Below are positions 42,357 to 51,282 of a stretch of DNA of 64,000 nt, piece by piece. Every line of letters starts with the position of its first letter. Position 1 is the first letter of the stretch. Under the pieces are notes generated by a model. The model did no database searches, was not told the DNA's origin, and worked only from the letters and a program-made list of their open reading frames with translations. Position numbers and translations under genes: made by a program. Origin of the DNA: Aliiruegeria lutimaris (lineage in GTDB: Bacteria > Pseudomonadota > Alphaproteobacteria > Rhodobacterales > Rhodobacteraceae); the NCBI RefSeq assembly GCF_900099935.1, contig NZ_FNEK01000025.1:1-64000 (forward strand), in the 5' to 3' direction.

Positions 42357-43271
42357 ATGGAGCCCTGGATCGCCGCCACCCTTGCCGCCGTCTGTTTCCA
42401 GACGGCGCGCTTCTCCATCCAGAAACGGCTGAAAACGGCGGGTCTTTCGGCGGCCGGGGCGACATGGGCGCGGTTCGTATACTCGGCGCCGCCGCTGGTG
42501 GTCGCCCTGTTCGGGGTGCAGCGGGTATCGGGGGCGCAGTTGCCATTTCCGAACACGGAATTCTGGGCTTATGGCCTGATGGGCGGGGTGGCCCAGATCC
42601 TGGCGACGATCTGTGTCGTCGCGCTCTTTTCGCGGCGCAATTTCGCCGTGGGCATAACGCTCAAGAAATCCGAAGTGCTGATGACGGCGCTGGTGGGGTG
42701 GCTGGTTCTGGGAGAGGCGGTGTCGTTGGCCGGTTTCGGCGCGCTGCTGCTCGGCGCGGTGGCGCTTCTGGTGCTTTCCAGGGAAACGGTGGCGCAGGGT
42801 GGGGCGCGGCAGAGCCTTGCGCGGCGCCTGTTGACCCCTTCGGCCGTGCTGGGGCTGACGAGCGGGCTGTTCTTTGCGCTTGCCGGCGTCGGCTATCGCG
42901 GCGCGATGCTGGCGCTCGGCGACGATCCGCTCTGGTTGCGCTCCGCGCTGGCGCTGACCTTGATCAGCCTGTCGCAGATGCTGCTCATGCTGGGCTGGTT
43001 TCTCTGGCGCGACCGGGCGGAAATCGCTCGCGTGCTTGCCGCCCGGCGTCCGGGGGTCGCGATGGGGCTGACCAGCCTTGGCGGCAGCTTTTTCTGGTTC
43101 ACCGCCTTCGCGCTGCAGAACGCGGCCTATGTCTATGCCGTCGGGCAGGTGGAGCTGTTGCTCAGCATCCTTGGCGGGGCGGTGTTCTTTGGCGAGAGGC
43201 TTTCGCGGCGCGAGGTCTCGGGCGTTGTCCTGCTGGGGGGCAGCGTGCTCGTGCTGGCGTTCGTCGTCTGA
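42357..43271 (+). CDS. DMT-superfamily (EamA) permease
   Basis: A 304-residue protein with about ten hydrophobic helices in two EamA-like halves. The first half has FSIQKRLKTAGLSAAGATW and GITLKKSEVLMTALVGWLVLGE; the second has AMGLTSLGGSFFWFTAFALQN and LLSILGGAVFFGERLSRREVSG. The acidic GE near the end of each half is typical. Substrate unknown (drug/metabolite export). It follows the lipoprotein gene after 8 bases, so the two are likely co-transcribed. Confidence 0.8.
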   Translation: MEPWIAATLAAVCFQTARFSIQKRLKTAGLSAAGATWARFVYSAPPLVVALFGVQRVSGAQLPFPNTEFWAYGLMGGVAQILATICVVALFSRRNFAVGITLKKSEVLMTALVGWLVLGEAVSLAGFGALLLGAVALLVLSRETVAQGGARQSLARRLLTPSAVLGLTSGLFFALAGVGYRGAMLALGDDPLWLRSALALTLISLSQMLLMLGWFLWRDRAEIARVLAARRPGVAMGLTSLGGSFFWFTAFALQNAAYVYAVGQVELLLSILGGAVFFGERLSRREVSGVVLLGGSVLVLAFVV

Positions 43272-43274
43272 CGA

Positions 43275-43955
43275 TCAGGCCAGCCGGGTAATGCCGGAGA
43301 CGACATCGTCATTGCGCACGAAGGGAACCGTCTTGGGCAGCCCGCCTCGTGCGATCAGCGGCGCCAGTTCGGCAAGCACGACCTCGGTGATGAAGGGCAA
43401 GTCGAAATCGCGGGCGCTGGCGAGCGGGATCCATTGCAAGTGGCGCAGTTCGTCGCAGGCATGGGTGAAGTCTTCCGGATCGCCCTGCACCGCGCTGGCG
43501 GAGACGAGGAAGAACCGCGCATCGAAGCGGCGCGGCCGGCCCGGAGGGGTGATCGCGCGGAACACGTAGGACAACCCCGCCGCCGAGGGCGCGAAACCGG
43601 ACGCGGCAAAACCCGCCCAATCCGGGTTGGGTGCTTCCCACGCGGCCTTGCGGCCCAGCACCAGCCCGGTTTCTTCCCAGACCTCACGGATGGCCCCGGC
43701 CAGAAGCGCCGGAACGCGGGCGCGATCAGTCTCTATCGCAAGCCGGCGCAGGCAGGTGGCGTCCGGCTTTCCGGCCAGTTTCACATCCGCGTCCGCGTCG
43801 TCGATCGCGCCGCCGGGAAAGACGAACTTGTTGGGCATGAAGGCCGCGCCGGAGCCGCGCTGGCCCATCAGCACTTCGGGCCCTGCGCGCCCCTTGCGCC
43901 ACAGGATGACCGTTGAGGCGTCGCGAATGGCAGTCTTGTCGATGGTCTCGGCCAT
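43275..43955 (-). CDS. Nudix hydrolase
   Basis: A 226-residue protein with a Nudix-like fold. FVFPGGAIDDAD is followed after an insertion by AGAIREVWEETGLVLG, where the REVWEETG core has the two catalytic Glu. The long spacer between GG and the core is like NUDT7/19-type CoA or nucleotide pyrophosphatases. Start MAETIDKTAI at 43955 with AGGAGC upstream. The longer frame upstream is not coding. It converges on the DMT permease. Confidence 0.8.
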   Translation of the reverse strand: MAETIDKTAIRDASTVILWRKGRAGPEVLMGQRGSGAAFMPNKFVFPGGAIDDADADVKLAGKPDATCLRRLAIETDRARVPALLAGAIREVWEETGLVLGRKAAWEAPNPDWAGFAASGFAPSAAGLSYVFRAITPPGRPRRFDARFFLVSASAVQGDPEDFTHACDELRHLQWIPLASARDFDLPFITEVVLAELAPLIARGGLPKTVPFVRNDDVVSGITRLA

Positions 43956-44067
43956 GTGGCGCTCCTGTAGAGTTTTGCCTTCAATCTGAAATACCACGTA
44001 ACGCCTTTTGCGTTCGAGGCGAAGCCGAGAGGCAGTGAAAGGCGATTCCGGTTTAAGGCGAAAACCG

Positions 44068-44478
44068 CTAGTGGCTGTAGCCGGCGCCGCTCGTGTCGCC
44101 CCCAAAGCCATGCATGCGGCGGGCCCATTGCAACCCGATAAAGGCGCCCTTGATCCGGGGCAACAGGTAGAGCGAGAGCGCAACGCAGAGAACCGACAGG
44201 ATCGATGCCATCACCAGCGGCTCAAGATGGAGTCGCGCATAGAAAACATGGATCAGCGGCGCCATAATATGCCCGACGATCAGGATGGTGATATAGGCCG
44301 GGCCGTCATCGGCCCGCTGGTGGTGAAATTCCTGCTCGCAGACGGGGCAGTGATCGGCAACCTTGAGATAGCCCGACAGCAGCGGTCCACGGCCGCAATT
44401 GGGGCAACGGCGTCTCCAGCCACGCGCCATGGCCGGCCGGACGGGCCGTTCTTCGGGCGTCTGCTGTACAGCGCACAT
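44068..44478 (-). CDS. DUF983 membrane protein with zinc-ribbon N-terminus
   Basis: A 136-residue protein with four cysteines in two CPNC/CPVC pairs (RRRCPNCGRGPLLSGY and DHCPVCEQEF) and two membrane helices (ITILIVGHIMAPLIHVF and PLVMASILSVLCVALSLYLL). This is the DUF983 family, found next to cytochrome oxidase and Nudix genes; function unsettled. ATG at 44478 follows AAGAAGG. It reads the same way as the Nudix gene, with 112 bases between. Confidence 0.8.
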   Translation of the reverse strand: MCAVQQTPEERPVRPAMARGWRRRCPNCGRGPLLSGYLKVADHCPVCEQEFHHQRADDGPAYITILIVGHIMAPLIHVFYARLHLEPLVMASILSVLCVALSLYLLPRIKGAFIGLQWARRMHGFGGDTSGAGYSH

Positions 44479-44712
44479 ATCGAAGCCTTCTTCTTTCTGC
44501 CCGAAAGGGCGTTTCCTGTTCGCAGCCCATAACATGGCACCTTTCAACGGTTTTGGCAGGGTCTTGCGCGGTCTTGCGGCGCGATGTCGCGAAAGGGGTA
44601 CCGAAAAAAAGTTGCACCCGAAGCGACGGAACTGCCGCGTCCGGGCGTTGGAGAAGCATAACGGGGTGCGAAAACGCCGCGTTCGAGCGAAAAAGAAACC
44701 GAGAACAGGAAA

Positions 44713-45306
44713 ATGGAAATGACCCGTATCGTGCTTTTGACGACCGCTATTGTGACAGGTCTGGTCGCAGCAAATTCCGCCGTTGCTTTCGGCGGGCCGA
44801 TGGGCCCCGAGGACCGTCCGGGCTTTGCGCAGATCGACACCGATGGCGATGGCAAGATCTCGGCCGAAGAGCTGAAGGGCTTCCCCGCTGCCCGCGCGGC
44901 CGAGCGTTTCAAAGCTGCCGACACCGATGGCGACGGCAAGATCTCCAAGGAAGAGATGGCAGCCGAGATCGAAACCATGAGAGCCGCCCGCGAGAATAAC
45001 CGTCTGGATAACATGATTGCACGTTTTGATACCGACAAGGACGGGTTCATCAGCCAGGAGGAAATGGAAGCCGCGATGGGCCAGGGTCGCGCGCAGCGGG
45101 ATCCGGGCGACCGGATGATGCAGTTCGCCGACACCGACAAGGATGGCGCGATCAGCGAAGCGGAATACGCTGCCATGGCCGAGCGGATGCAACAGCGCGG
45201 TGATCGCGGCAATTTCGGCAAGCGTGGCGAGCCCGGTGAGCGTGGCATGCGTGGTGGCCGTGGAGACCAGCGGGGCGGCGACTGGATGCCGTTCTGGCGC
45301 AACTGA
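44713..45306 (+). CDS. Periplasmic EF-hand protein
   Basis: A 197-residue protein with a signal peptide (MTRIVLLTTAIVTGLVAANSAVA) and four EF-hand loops: DTDGDGKISAEE, DTDGDGKISKEE, DTDKDGFISQEE and DTDKDGAISEAE. The C-terminus is basic and Gly/Arg-rich (GDRGNFGKRGEPGERGMRGG). It should bind Ca2+. Upstream of an ECF sigma factor on the same strand, so it could be a member of that sigma's regulon. Confidence 0.85.
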   Translation: MEMTRIVLLTTAIVTGLVAANSAVAFGGPMGPEDRPGFAQIDTDGDGKISAEELKGFPAARAAERFKAADTDGDGKISKEEMAAEIETMRAARENNRLDNMIARFDTDKDGFISQEEMEAAMGQGRAQRDPGDRMMQFADTDKDGAISEAEYAAMAERMQQRGDRGNFGKRGEPGERGMRGGRGDQRGGDWMPFWRN

Positions 45307-45407
45307 GCTTGCAATGAAAACCTGCTTCGCGCGGCAAGCGGCCGCGCGGGGCCTTCCGCAACGGACCATTGCGTCCGGAGGGAGATCAAGGCTAGGCCAC
45401 GGATACC

Positions 45408-46007
45408 ATGACCATGCCATTCGATGCCGACTCCGAACTAACGGACGAAGCCCTCCTGGCGCTCTATGCGAGCGGCAACCGGGCGGCGGCCCGCACGCTG
45501 ACGATGCGGTTGACGCCGCGGGTCCTGTCGGTGGCGGCACGGATGCTGGGCGACCGCTCCGAGGCCGAGGACGTGGCACAGGAAGCCATGTTGCGGCTGT
45601 GGAAGATTGCGCCGGAGTGGCGCACGGGCGAGGCGCAGGTCTCGACCTGGCTTTACCGGGTGGCGTCGAACCTGTGCACGGACAGGTTGCGCCGGCGGCG
45701 CGGGGTCGGATTGGACGACGCTTTCGGAGACGGTGTCGCGCCCGCGGACGAGCAGCCGCCCGCGGAGGAACGGATGCAGACGGCGGTCCGAGCCACGGCC
45801 TTGCAAGAGGCGCTGGCCGAGTTGCCGGACCGGCAGCGGCAGGCAGTGGTGCTTCGTCACCTGGAGGGGTTGTCGAACCCCGAGATCGCGGCTGTGATGG
45901 AAATCGGCGTCGAGGCGGTCGAAAGTCTGACCGCTCGAGGCAAACGCGCATTGTCCGCCCTGTTGAAGGGACGGCGTGCTGAACTGGGGTTGAGCGATGA
46001 CGGCTGA
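45408..46007 (+). CDS. ECF-type RNA polymerase sigma factor
   Basis: A 199-residue sigma factor with sigma-2 (MLGDRSEAEDVAQEAMLRLW) and sigma-4 (LPDRQRQAVVLRHLEGLSNPEIA). It would direct RNA polymerase to stress promoters. Start ATG at 45408; a second ATG two codons on is possible. Its end overlaps the next gene by 11 bases, so they are coupled. Confidence 0.88.
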   Translation: MTMPFDADSELTDEALLALYASGNRAAARTLTMRLTPRVLSVAARMLGDRSEAEDVAQEAMLRLWKIAPEWRTGEAQVSTWLYRVASNLCTDRLRRRRGVGLDDAFGDGVAPADEQPPAEERMQTAVRATALQEALAELPDRQRQAVVLRHLEGLSNPEIAAVMEIGVEAVESLTARGKRALSALLKGRRAELGLSDDG

Positions 46008-46398
46008 ATTCGAAAAGCAGAACGAGCTGGAACTGGAAGCGCTGTTCGATGCGCTGCGGGACGAGCCCGAAGAGCCCTCCTCGGACCTTCTGGCCCGCGT
46101 GCTGGCGGATGCTTACGAGGCGCAGGATGCACGGGCGGCCAAGGCCATGCCCGAACCCGTCTCAAGCGGCCCGCAGCCTGCCCGACGCGGACGGATCCGT
46201 GGCCTGCTGGACATGATCGGCGGCTGGCCGGCGGTGGCTGGGCTGGTCACGGCAACGGTGGCCGGTGTCTGGATCGGATATAACCCGCCCGCCGCGCTGG
46301 ATGACCTGACGCTGTCGGTCATGGAGAGCAGCTACAGTTATGACGCCAGCCTCGGCTCGATGCTTCCGGTATATTCCGAACTGCTGGCCGAAGGATAG
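45997..46398 (+). CDS. Putative membrane anti-sigma factor
   Basis: A 133-residue protein with a Glu-rich N-terminus (KQNELELEALFDALRDEP), one membrane helix (about 78-95, AGLVTATVAGVWIGY), and a short C-terminal tail. No Cys/His ZAS motif is seen. Its position directly after, and overlapping, the ECF sigma gene is the usual one for an anti-sigma. The assignment is from context. Confidence 0.65.
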   Translation: MTAEFEKQNELELEALFDALRDEPEEPSSDLLARVLADAYEAQDARAAKAMPEPVSSGPQPARRGRIRGLLDMIGGWPAVAGLVTATVAGVWIGYNPPAALDDLTLSVMESSYSYDASLGSMLPVYSELLAEG

Positions 46399-46410
46399 GA
46401 ACCGCAGAAG

Positions 46411-46968
46411 ATGACGGATCAAACGACGATGCCCGAAGAACAGGACGAGCCGCGCCGCCGCACCGGGCTGCGCGTGCTGCTGTTCATTTCGCTGGCACTG
46501 AACATGGTGATCCTCGGCGTTGCCGGCGGAGCCTGGCTGAATTTCTCGCGCGGCGAGGACCATCCAAGGCTAATCGCGCGCGACCTGGGGCTTGGGCCCT
46601 ACCTGATGGCGCTCGAACCGCAGAACCGCAGGCAACTCGAACAGGCGGCCCGCTCGCAGCGTGGCAAGGTCAACGTCAACCGGGCGGAGTGGCGGAATCT
46701 CTATACCGAGACCCTTGAGGCGTTGCGTGCGGACCCGTTCGACGCGGAACGCCTGCGGGCCGCGATTGCCCGGCAGTCCGAACTGGCGGCACGCAGTCGC
46801 GAGGTTGGGCTGGAGGTGATGGTCTCCCAACTTGAAGCCATGACTCCCGAGGAGCGCTCAGCTTTTGCCGATCGCCTTGAGACGGGCGCACAACGTGGTC
46901 CAGGTATGCGTGATGGAAAACGTGGCGACGGCATGCGTCCCGCCATGCCGCCGCGCCCGCCGCAATGA
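46411..46968 (+). CDS. Membrane-anchored heavy-metal/stress sensor (CnrX/Spy-like)
   Basis: A 185-residue protein with an N-terminal membrane helix (LRVLLFISLALNMVILGVAGG) and a helical periplasmic part ending in a Gly/Pro-rich tail (MRPAMPPRPPQ). The part EQAARSQRGKVNVNRAEWRNLY and ARQSELAARSREVGLEVM resembles periplasmic adaptor/CnrX-type sensor folds, with LTxxQ-like heptads. It follows the anti-sigma gene after 12 bases, suggesting a sigma/anti-sigma/sensor unit. Confidence 0.65.
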   Translation: MTDQTTMPEEQDEPRRRTGLRVLLFISLALNMVILGVAGGAWLNFSRGEDHPRLIARDLGLGPYLMALEPQNRRQLEQAARSQRGKVNVNRAEWRNLYTETLEALRADPFDAERLRAAIARQSELAARSREVGLEVMVSQLEAMTPEERSAFADRLETGAQRGPGMRDGKRGDGMRPAMPPRPPQ

Positions 46969-47015
46969 CGAAGGTGCCGGCCGCGCGTCTCAATGGCTGA
47001 TCTTCGGCGTGCCTG

Positions 47016-48428
47016 TTACGCCGCTTCCTGGCCGGACGCCTTGATCACTACCCGGTTCCGACCCAGGCTCTTGGCGTGGTAGAGCGCCTTGTCCGCGCGA
47101 TCCAACAGTTCCGACAGCGATGCGTGCGTGCCGGCCGGCCCGCAACCATCCGTGACCAGGCCGACGGAGATCGTCTGTATCAACGTCAAGGGAGTAGCCT
47201 GCCCGTTTTTCCGGGGCAGGGTGATCGGCGCGGTGCAAACCTTTTCCCGAAGCCGCTCGGCGGCACTGAGCGCGGCGTCCGGAAAGATGTCAGGCAGGAT
47301 GGCGATGAACTCCTCGCCGCCGATCCGCGCCACCAGATCGACGCTCCGCAAGTTGCAGCTCAGCGTCTCGGCGACGGTCTTGAGCACTTCGTCCCCGGCC
47401 GCGTGTCCATGCGTGTCGTTGACCTGCTTGAAGTGATCGAGGTCGATCATCATCACCGCAAAACTGCGATCATTCGCGATCGCCCGCTCGCGGACACGTG
47501 TCAGGTGCGACATGGCATAGCGGCGGTTGTAAAGCCCGGTCAGAGGATCGGTTACCGCCATCTGCAGCCCGTCGCGGACCCGTGACCGCAGCCGGTCTCC
47601 CTGGCGTTTGCGGGCAAGCTGCGCCCGCAGACGAAGAGCCAACTCGTCATAGTCAAATGGCAGGGTGATGATGTCCGAGGCGCCCATGTCCAGCGCCATC
47701 GTGGCCGGCATACGGGCGTCCTCGTCGATCGCGATGAGAATCCCGGCATGGCGCGTGGTCTGGCGCGAGCGCAGCTCGGACAGCAACATGAGCCCTTCGT
47801 TGCTGCGCGAAAGATCCGCCGCGATCACGTAGAGATCCGGCAGCTTCGGCCCGTTGGCGTTCTTCAGCACTTCGCCGGGGGAGTGGACCTCGATCTTGTC
47901 GTGCAGTTTGCCGTCCAGCCCCCGGCGCCAGGCAAGCGCGGTGGCTTCATCGGCCGCAACAAGGCAGATCCGTCCCGCAGCCACGAATCCGCTCGTCGGT
48001 TCGGCAAAGCCGAGCGCCTGCCGGGTGCCTTCTCGCAGGGCCAGCTCAGCGGCGACGCCGCGTGCCCGTATCAACGAGCGGACCCGGGCCAGAAGACCCA
48101 GATCGTCGAGCGGCTTTGTCATGAAATCCTCGGCGCCGGCTTCCAGTGCGGCGATCTTGGAGGCAGGATCGTTGAAGGCGGTTACCATGATCACGGGTAT
48201 GTCGGCTGTGCGATGGTCGGCCTTCAGCCGCCGACAGACTTCCAGCCCATCAAGTTCGGGCATGGAAATATCCAGAAGGATCAGGTCCGGCATGTCCCGC
48301 TGCGCCAACTTCAGAGCTTCCGCGCCGCTTCCGGCCTGAAGCACGTCATAGGCGGCGCCGGCAAGTTTCACCTTCAGGATGATCCTGTTGGTGGCAACAT
48401 CGTCGACGACCAGTATTCTACCGGGCAT
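47016..48428 (-). CDS. pleD: PleD-like response regulator, diguanylate cyclase
   Basis: A 470-residue protein of REC-REC-GGDEF type. REC1 has ILVVDDVATN and LILLDISMPELDGLE (phospho-acceptor Asp), REC2 is degenerate (RICLVAADEATALAWR), and the GGDEF motif is GGEEF near residue 369, with an RxxD inhibitory site (RSVD) five residues before it. It makes c-di-GMP and is feedback-inhibited. ATG at 48428. It diverges from the DUF3572 gene. Confidence 0.9.
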   Translation of the reverse strand: MPGRILVVDDVATNRIILKVKLAGAAYDVLQAGSGAEALKLAQRDMPDLILLDISMPELDGLEVCRRLKADHRTADIPVIMVTAFNDPASKIAALEAGAEDFMTKPLDDLGLLARVRSLIRARGVAAELALREGTRQALGFAEPTSGFVAAGRICLVAADEATALAWRRGLDGKLHDKIEVHSPGEVLKNANGPKLPDLYVIAADLSRSNEGLMLLSELRSRQTTRHAGILIAIDEDARMPATMALDMGASDIITLPFDYDELALRLRAQLARKRQGDRLRSRVRDGLQMAVTDPLTGLYNRRYAMSHLTRVRERAIANDRSFAVMMIDLDHFKQVNDTHGHAAGDEVLKTVAETLSCNLRSVDLVARIGGEEFIAILPDIFPDAALSAAERLREKVCTAPITLPRKNGQATPLTLIQTISVGLVTDGCGPAGTHASLSELLDRADKALYHAKSLGRNRVVIKASGQEAA

Positions 48429-48528
48429 TGCGCCGCACTCCCCTCATGAGCCCCCGCGAACTCTTGTGGTGCTCATTCTTTGTTGAGATTGGTTAAAGAA
48501 ACCTTTCCCGAATCTTCACGAGGCTTTG

Positions 48529-48807
48529 ATGCAGAGCGAAACCGCGGAAACCTTGGCTATACTGGCGCTTGCGTGGCTTTCCGGAAACGACGAGTTGCTG
48601 CCGGTCTTTCTCGGAGCGACCGGTGCGAGCCTGGATGACATGAAAACCCGGGCAGAAGATGCCGATTTTTTGGGCTCCGTGCTCGATTTCATAATGATGG
48701 ACGATGCCTGGGTCATGGCCTTCTGCGAATCACAAGGCCTGCGTTACGACGAACCGATGGCGGCTCGGCAGGCTCTGCCCGGTGGCGCATCGCCGGACTG
48801 GACCTAG
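48529..48807 (+). CDS. DUF3572 family protein
   Basis: A 92-residue acidic protein of the small alphaproteobacterial family DUF3572, starting MQSETAETLAILALAWLSGND. Helical, no known function. It is divergent to the PleD-like gene and just before a HAD hydrolase. A TTG one codon before the ATG is another possible start. Confidence 0.75.
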   Translation: MQSETAETLAILALAWLSGNDELLPVFLGATGASLDDMKTRAEDADFLGSVLDFIMMDDAWVMAFCESQGLRYDEPMAARQALPGGASPDWT

Positions 48808-48821
48808 CTGGAGGCGTATCG

Positions 48822-49517
48822 ATGTCCGAAATCCGCGGGCTTCTATTCGACAAGGACGGCACGCTTTTTGACTTCCAGGCAACCTGGGGCGGCTGGGCGT
48901 CCGATCTCATGCTAGAATTGGGTGAGGGTGACGAGGCGGTTGCGGAGCACCTTGCTCGACGGATCCACCTGAACCGTGCGGAGCGGCAGTTCGCGCCCGA
49001 GTCCGTCGTGATCGCCGGAACCGTCGACGACGCTGTGATGGCTCTGCTTCCGGGGCTGCCCCATCTCGACTATGGCAAGCTGTTCGCATGGATCGTCGAA
49101 GCCTCCGAACGCATTTCGCCGGCGCCGGCGGTTCCGCTCCTTCCGTTGATGGAACGGTTCCGGGCCGAAGGAATCGTGCTCGGCGTGGCGACTAATGACG
49201 CCGAGAGCGCCGCGCGTGTGCAGTTGGAGACGATCGGCGCATTGGGTATTTTCGATTTCGTCGTTGGAGCCGATAGCGGCTTCGGCGCCAAGCCCGAACC
49301 GGGCCAGTGCCTGGCCTTTTGCGAGGCCGTGGGCCTGCGCCCGGAGCAGGTCGCCATGATCGGGGACAGCACGCATGACCTCCATGCCGGCAAGGCTGCG
49401 GGAATGGTTCCGGTTGCTGTGCTGACGGGCCCGGCAAAGCACGAGGATCTCGCGCCATTTGCCTCCGCCGTGTTGCCCGATATCGGCCATTTACCCCGCT
49501 GGCTCGCCGGGAGCTGA
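48822..49517 (+). CDS. HAD-superfamily phosphatase (phosphoglycolate phosphatase-like)
   Basis: A 231-residue HAD hydrolase with nucleophile motif DKDGTLFDF (first Asp replaced by the pair at 10-12), motif II LGVATND, motif III Lys in FGAKPEP, and motif IV MIGDSTHDLHAG. Close to Gph-like phosphatases; substrate unknown. ATG at 48822 has GGAGGCG upstream and is 14 bases after DUF3572, so the two are likely co-transcribed. Confidence 0.82.
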   Translation: MSEIRGLLFDKDGTLFDFQATWGGWASDLMLELGEGDEAVAEHLARRIHLNRAERQFAPESVVIAGTVDDAVMALLPGLPHLDYGKLFAWIVEASERISPAPAVPLLPLMERFRAEGIVLGVATNDAESAARVQLETIGALGIFDFVVGADSGFGAKPEPGQCLAFCEAVGLRPEQVAMIGDSTHDLHAGKAAGMVPVAVLTGPAKHEDLAPFASAVLPDIGHLPRWLAGS

Positions 49518-49612
49518 GCCAAAGCCACCCGTTTCCGACATGCCCGGTCGCATTCCGGCACTCCGTTGCATCGCACCTGCGGGCATTCTGGCAGGACCAA
49601 GGGGGGCGCGGA

Positions 49613-51205
49613 ATGAGCGGCGACATGAACAGGGACGCGGAAACTGTCGGGGAGAAGGGCGCGCGCCGTCGGGGGCGCGGCGGAGGACGTGCCGGCAATG
49701 CCCGGCGGCAGGCCGGCGGCGTGATCGAACAGATGCCCTGGCATCTTCCGCAGAATACGGACCGGCCGACCGAACCCCTCGGCGAAGAAGGCGTTCTGGC
49801 GATTCATGACGGCGCGATGCGGGTTCTCGAAGAGATCGGAATCGAGTTTCTGAACAAGGAAGCGCTCGATCTTTTCCGGGCTGCAGGCTGTCGCGTCGAC
49901 GGCACCAATGTCCGCATGGGGCGCGATTGGGTGATGGAGATGGTGCGCAAGGCACCGGACAGTTTCACGATCACCCCGCGCAATCCGGCTCGAAGGATCA
50001 CGATCGGCGGGCGCAACATCCTGTTTGGAAATGTCTCCTCGCCGCCGAATTACTGGGATATCGAGCATGGGAAGCTGCCTGGAACCCGCAAGCAATGCGC
50101 AGACCTCCTGAAACTGACCCAATATTTCAACTGTATCCACTTCGCGGGCGGCTATCCCGTGGAGCCGGTGGATATCCATGCCTCCGTGCGTCATCTCGAT
50201 GTGCTCCACGACAAGCTGGTGCTGACGGACAAGGTCGTTCACGCCTATTCGCTCGGGCCTGAGCGGGTCGAGGACGTGATGGAGATGGTGCGCCTTGCCG
50301 GGGGGCTGAGCCACGAGGAATTCGAGACCACACCGCGGATGTACACCAACATCAACTCCACCTCGCCGCTCAAACATGACGTCCCGATGATCGACGGCTG
50401 CCTGCGGCTGATTCGGCGCGGGCAGGCGGTCATCGTGACGCCCTTTACGCTCGCCGGAGCGATGGCGCCTGTGACCATGGCGGGTGCTGTGACCCAATCC
50501 ATCGCCGAGGCGCTGTCCGCGATTGCCCTGTTTCAATGGGTTCGTCCCGGCTGCCCCTGCGTGATCGGAACCTTCACGTCTAATGTTGACATGAAGTCCG
50601 GTGCGCCGGCTTTTGGTACGCCGGAATACATGCGGGCAACGCAGATGACCGGCCAGATGGCGCGGTTCTATGGTTTGCCGCTCCGGGCCAGCGGTTCCAG
50701 CGCGGCGAATGTGCCCGACGGGCAAGCTATTTGGGAGACCTCCAACGCCCTGTGGTCGGCCGTGCAATCGGGGACAAATATCGTCTATCACGCCGCTGGT
50801 TGGCTGGAGGGGGGCTTGATCGCTAGCCCCGCGAAATTCGTCATGGATTGCGAAATTATACAGCAAATTCAACGATATTTTGATCCCGCCCTGACGGCGA
50901 CTGGCCCGGAGGATATCGCCGTGGAGGCGATCGCCGAAGTCGGATCGGAGGGGCACTTCTTCGGCACGCCGCATACCCAGGACCGATATAGCACGGCTTT
51001 CTACCAGCCGATCCTGTCCGATTGGCGCAATTACGAGGCCTGGGCGCTGGATGGCGGCAGGTGGACAGCAGAGCGTGCGCATGCGCTCTGGAAGCGGATC
51101 GTCGCGGATTTCGAACCACCGGCTCTGGAGGCCGGTATCGCCGACGAGTTGGCCGACTTCGTCGCGCGCCGGAAATCCGAAGGTGGTGCGCCGACCGATT
51201 TCTGA
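49613..51205 (+). CDS. MttB-family methyltransferase without pyrrolysine
   Basis: The 530-residue protein is of the trimethylamine methyltransferase MttB superfamily, here without an in-frame TAG, so it belongs to the non-pyrrolysine group that includes glycine betaine methyltransferase. Family segments are EDSFTITPRNPAR-like DSFTITPRNPARRITIGG, GGYPVEPVDIHA, SAANVPDGQAIWETSNAL, and HFFGTPHTQDRY. It transfers a methyl group to a corrinoid protein, which links it to the cobalamin genes. Disordered Arg/Gly-rich N-terminus (RRRGRGGGRAGNARRQ). It stands alone. Confidence 0.85.
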   Translation: MSGDMNRDAETVGEKGARRRGRGGGRAGNARRQAGGVIEQMPWHLPQNTDRPTEPLGEEGVLAIHDGAMRVLEEIGIEFLNKEALDLFRAAGCRVDGTNVRMGRDWVMEMVRKAPDSFTITPRNPARRITIGGRNILFGNVSSPPNYWDIEHGKLPGTRKQCADLLKLTQYFNCIHFAGGYPVEPVDIHASVRHLDVLHDKLVLTDKVVHAYSLGPERVEDVMEMVRLAGGLSHEEFETTPRMYTNINSTSPLKHDVPMIDGCLRLIRRGQAVIVTPFTLAGAMAPVTMAGAVTQSIAEALSAIALFQWVRPGCPCVIGTFTSNVDMKSGAPAFGTPEYMRATQMTGQMARFYGLPLRASGSSAANVPDGQAIWETSNALWSAVQSGTNIVYHAAGWLEGGLIASPAKFVMDCEIIQQIQRYFDPALTATGPEDIAVEAIAEVGSEGHFFGTPHTQDRYSTAFYQPILSDWRNYEAWALDGGRWTAERAHALWKRIVADFEPPALEAGIADELADFVARRKSEGGAPTDF

Positions 51206-51282
51206 TCTCACCGAACCCAGGCGCCTGTTTTCGATTTCTTAAACCCGCCAACCTAGCCTCCTTCGAAAGAAAAGGCATCGGT

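Noticed and set aside
49613-51205. Pyrrolysine codon in the MttB-family gene
   Set aside because: No in-frame TAG; the gene is open throughout.
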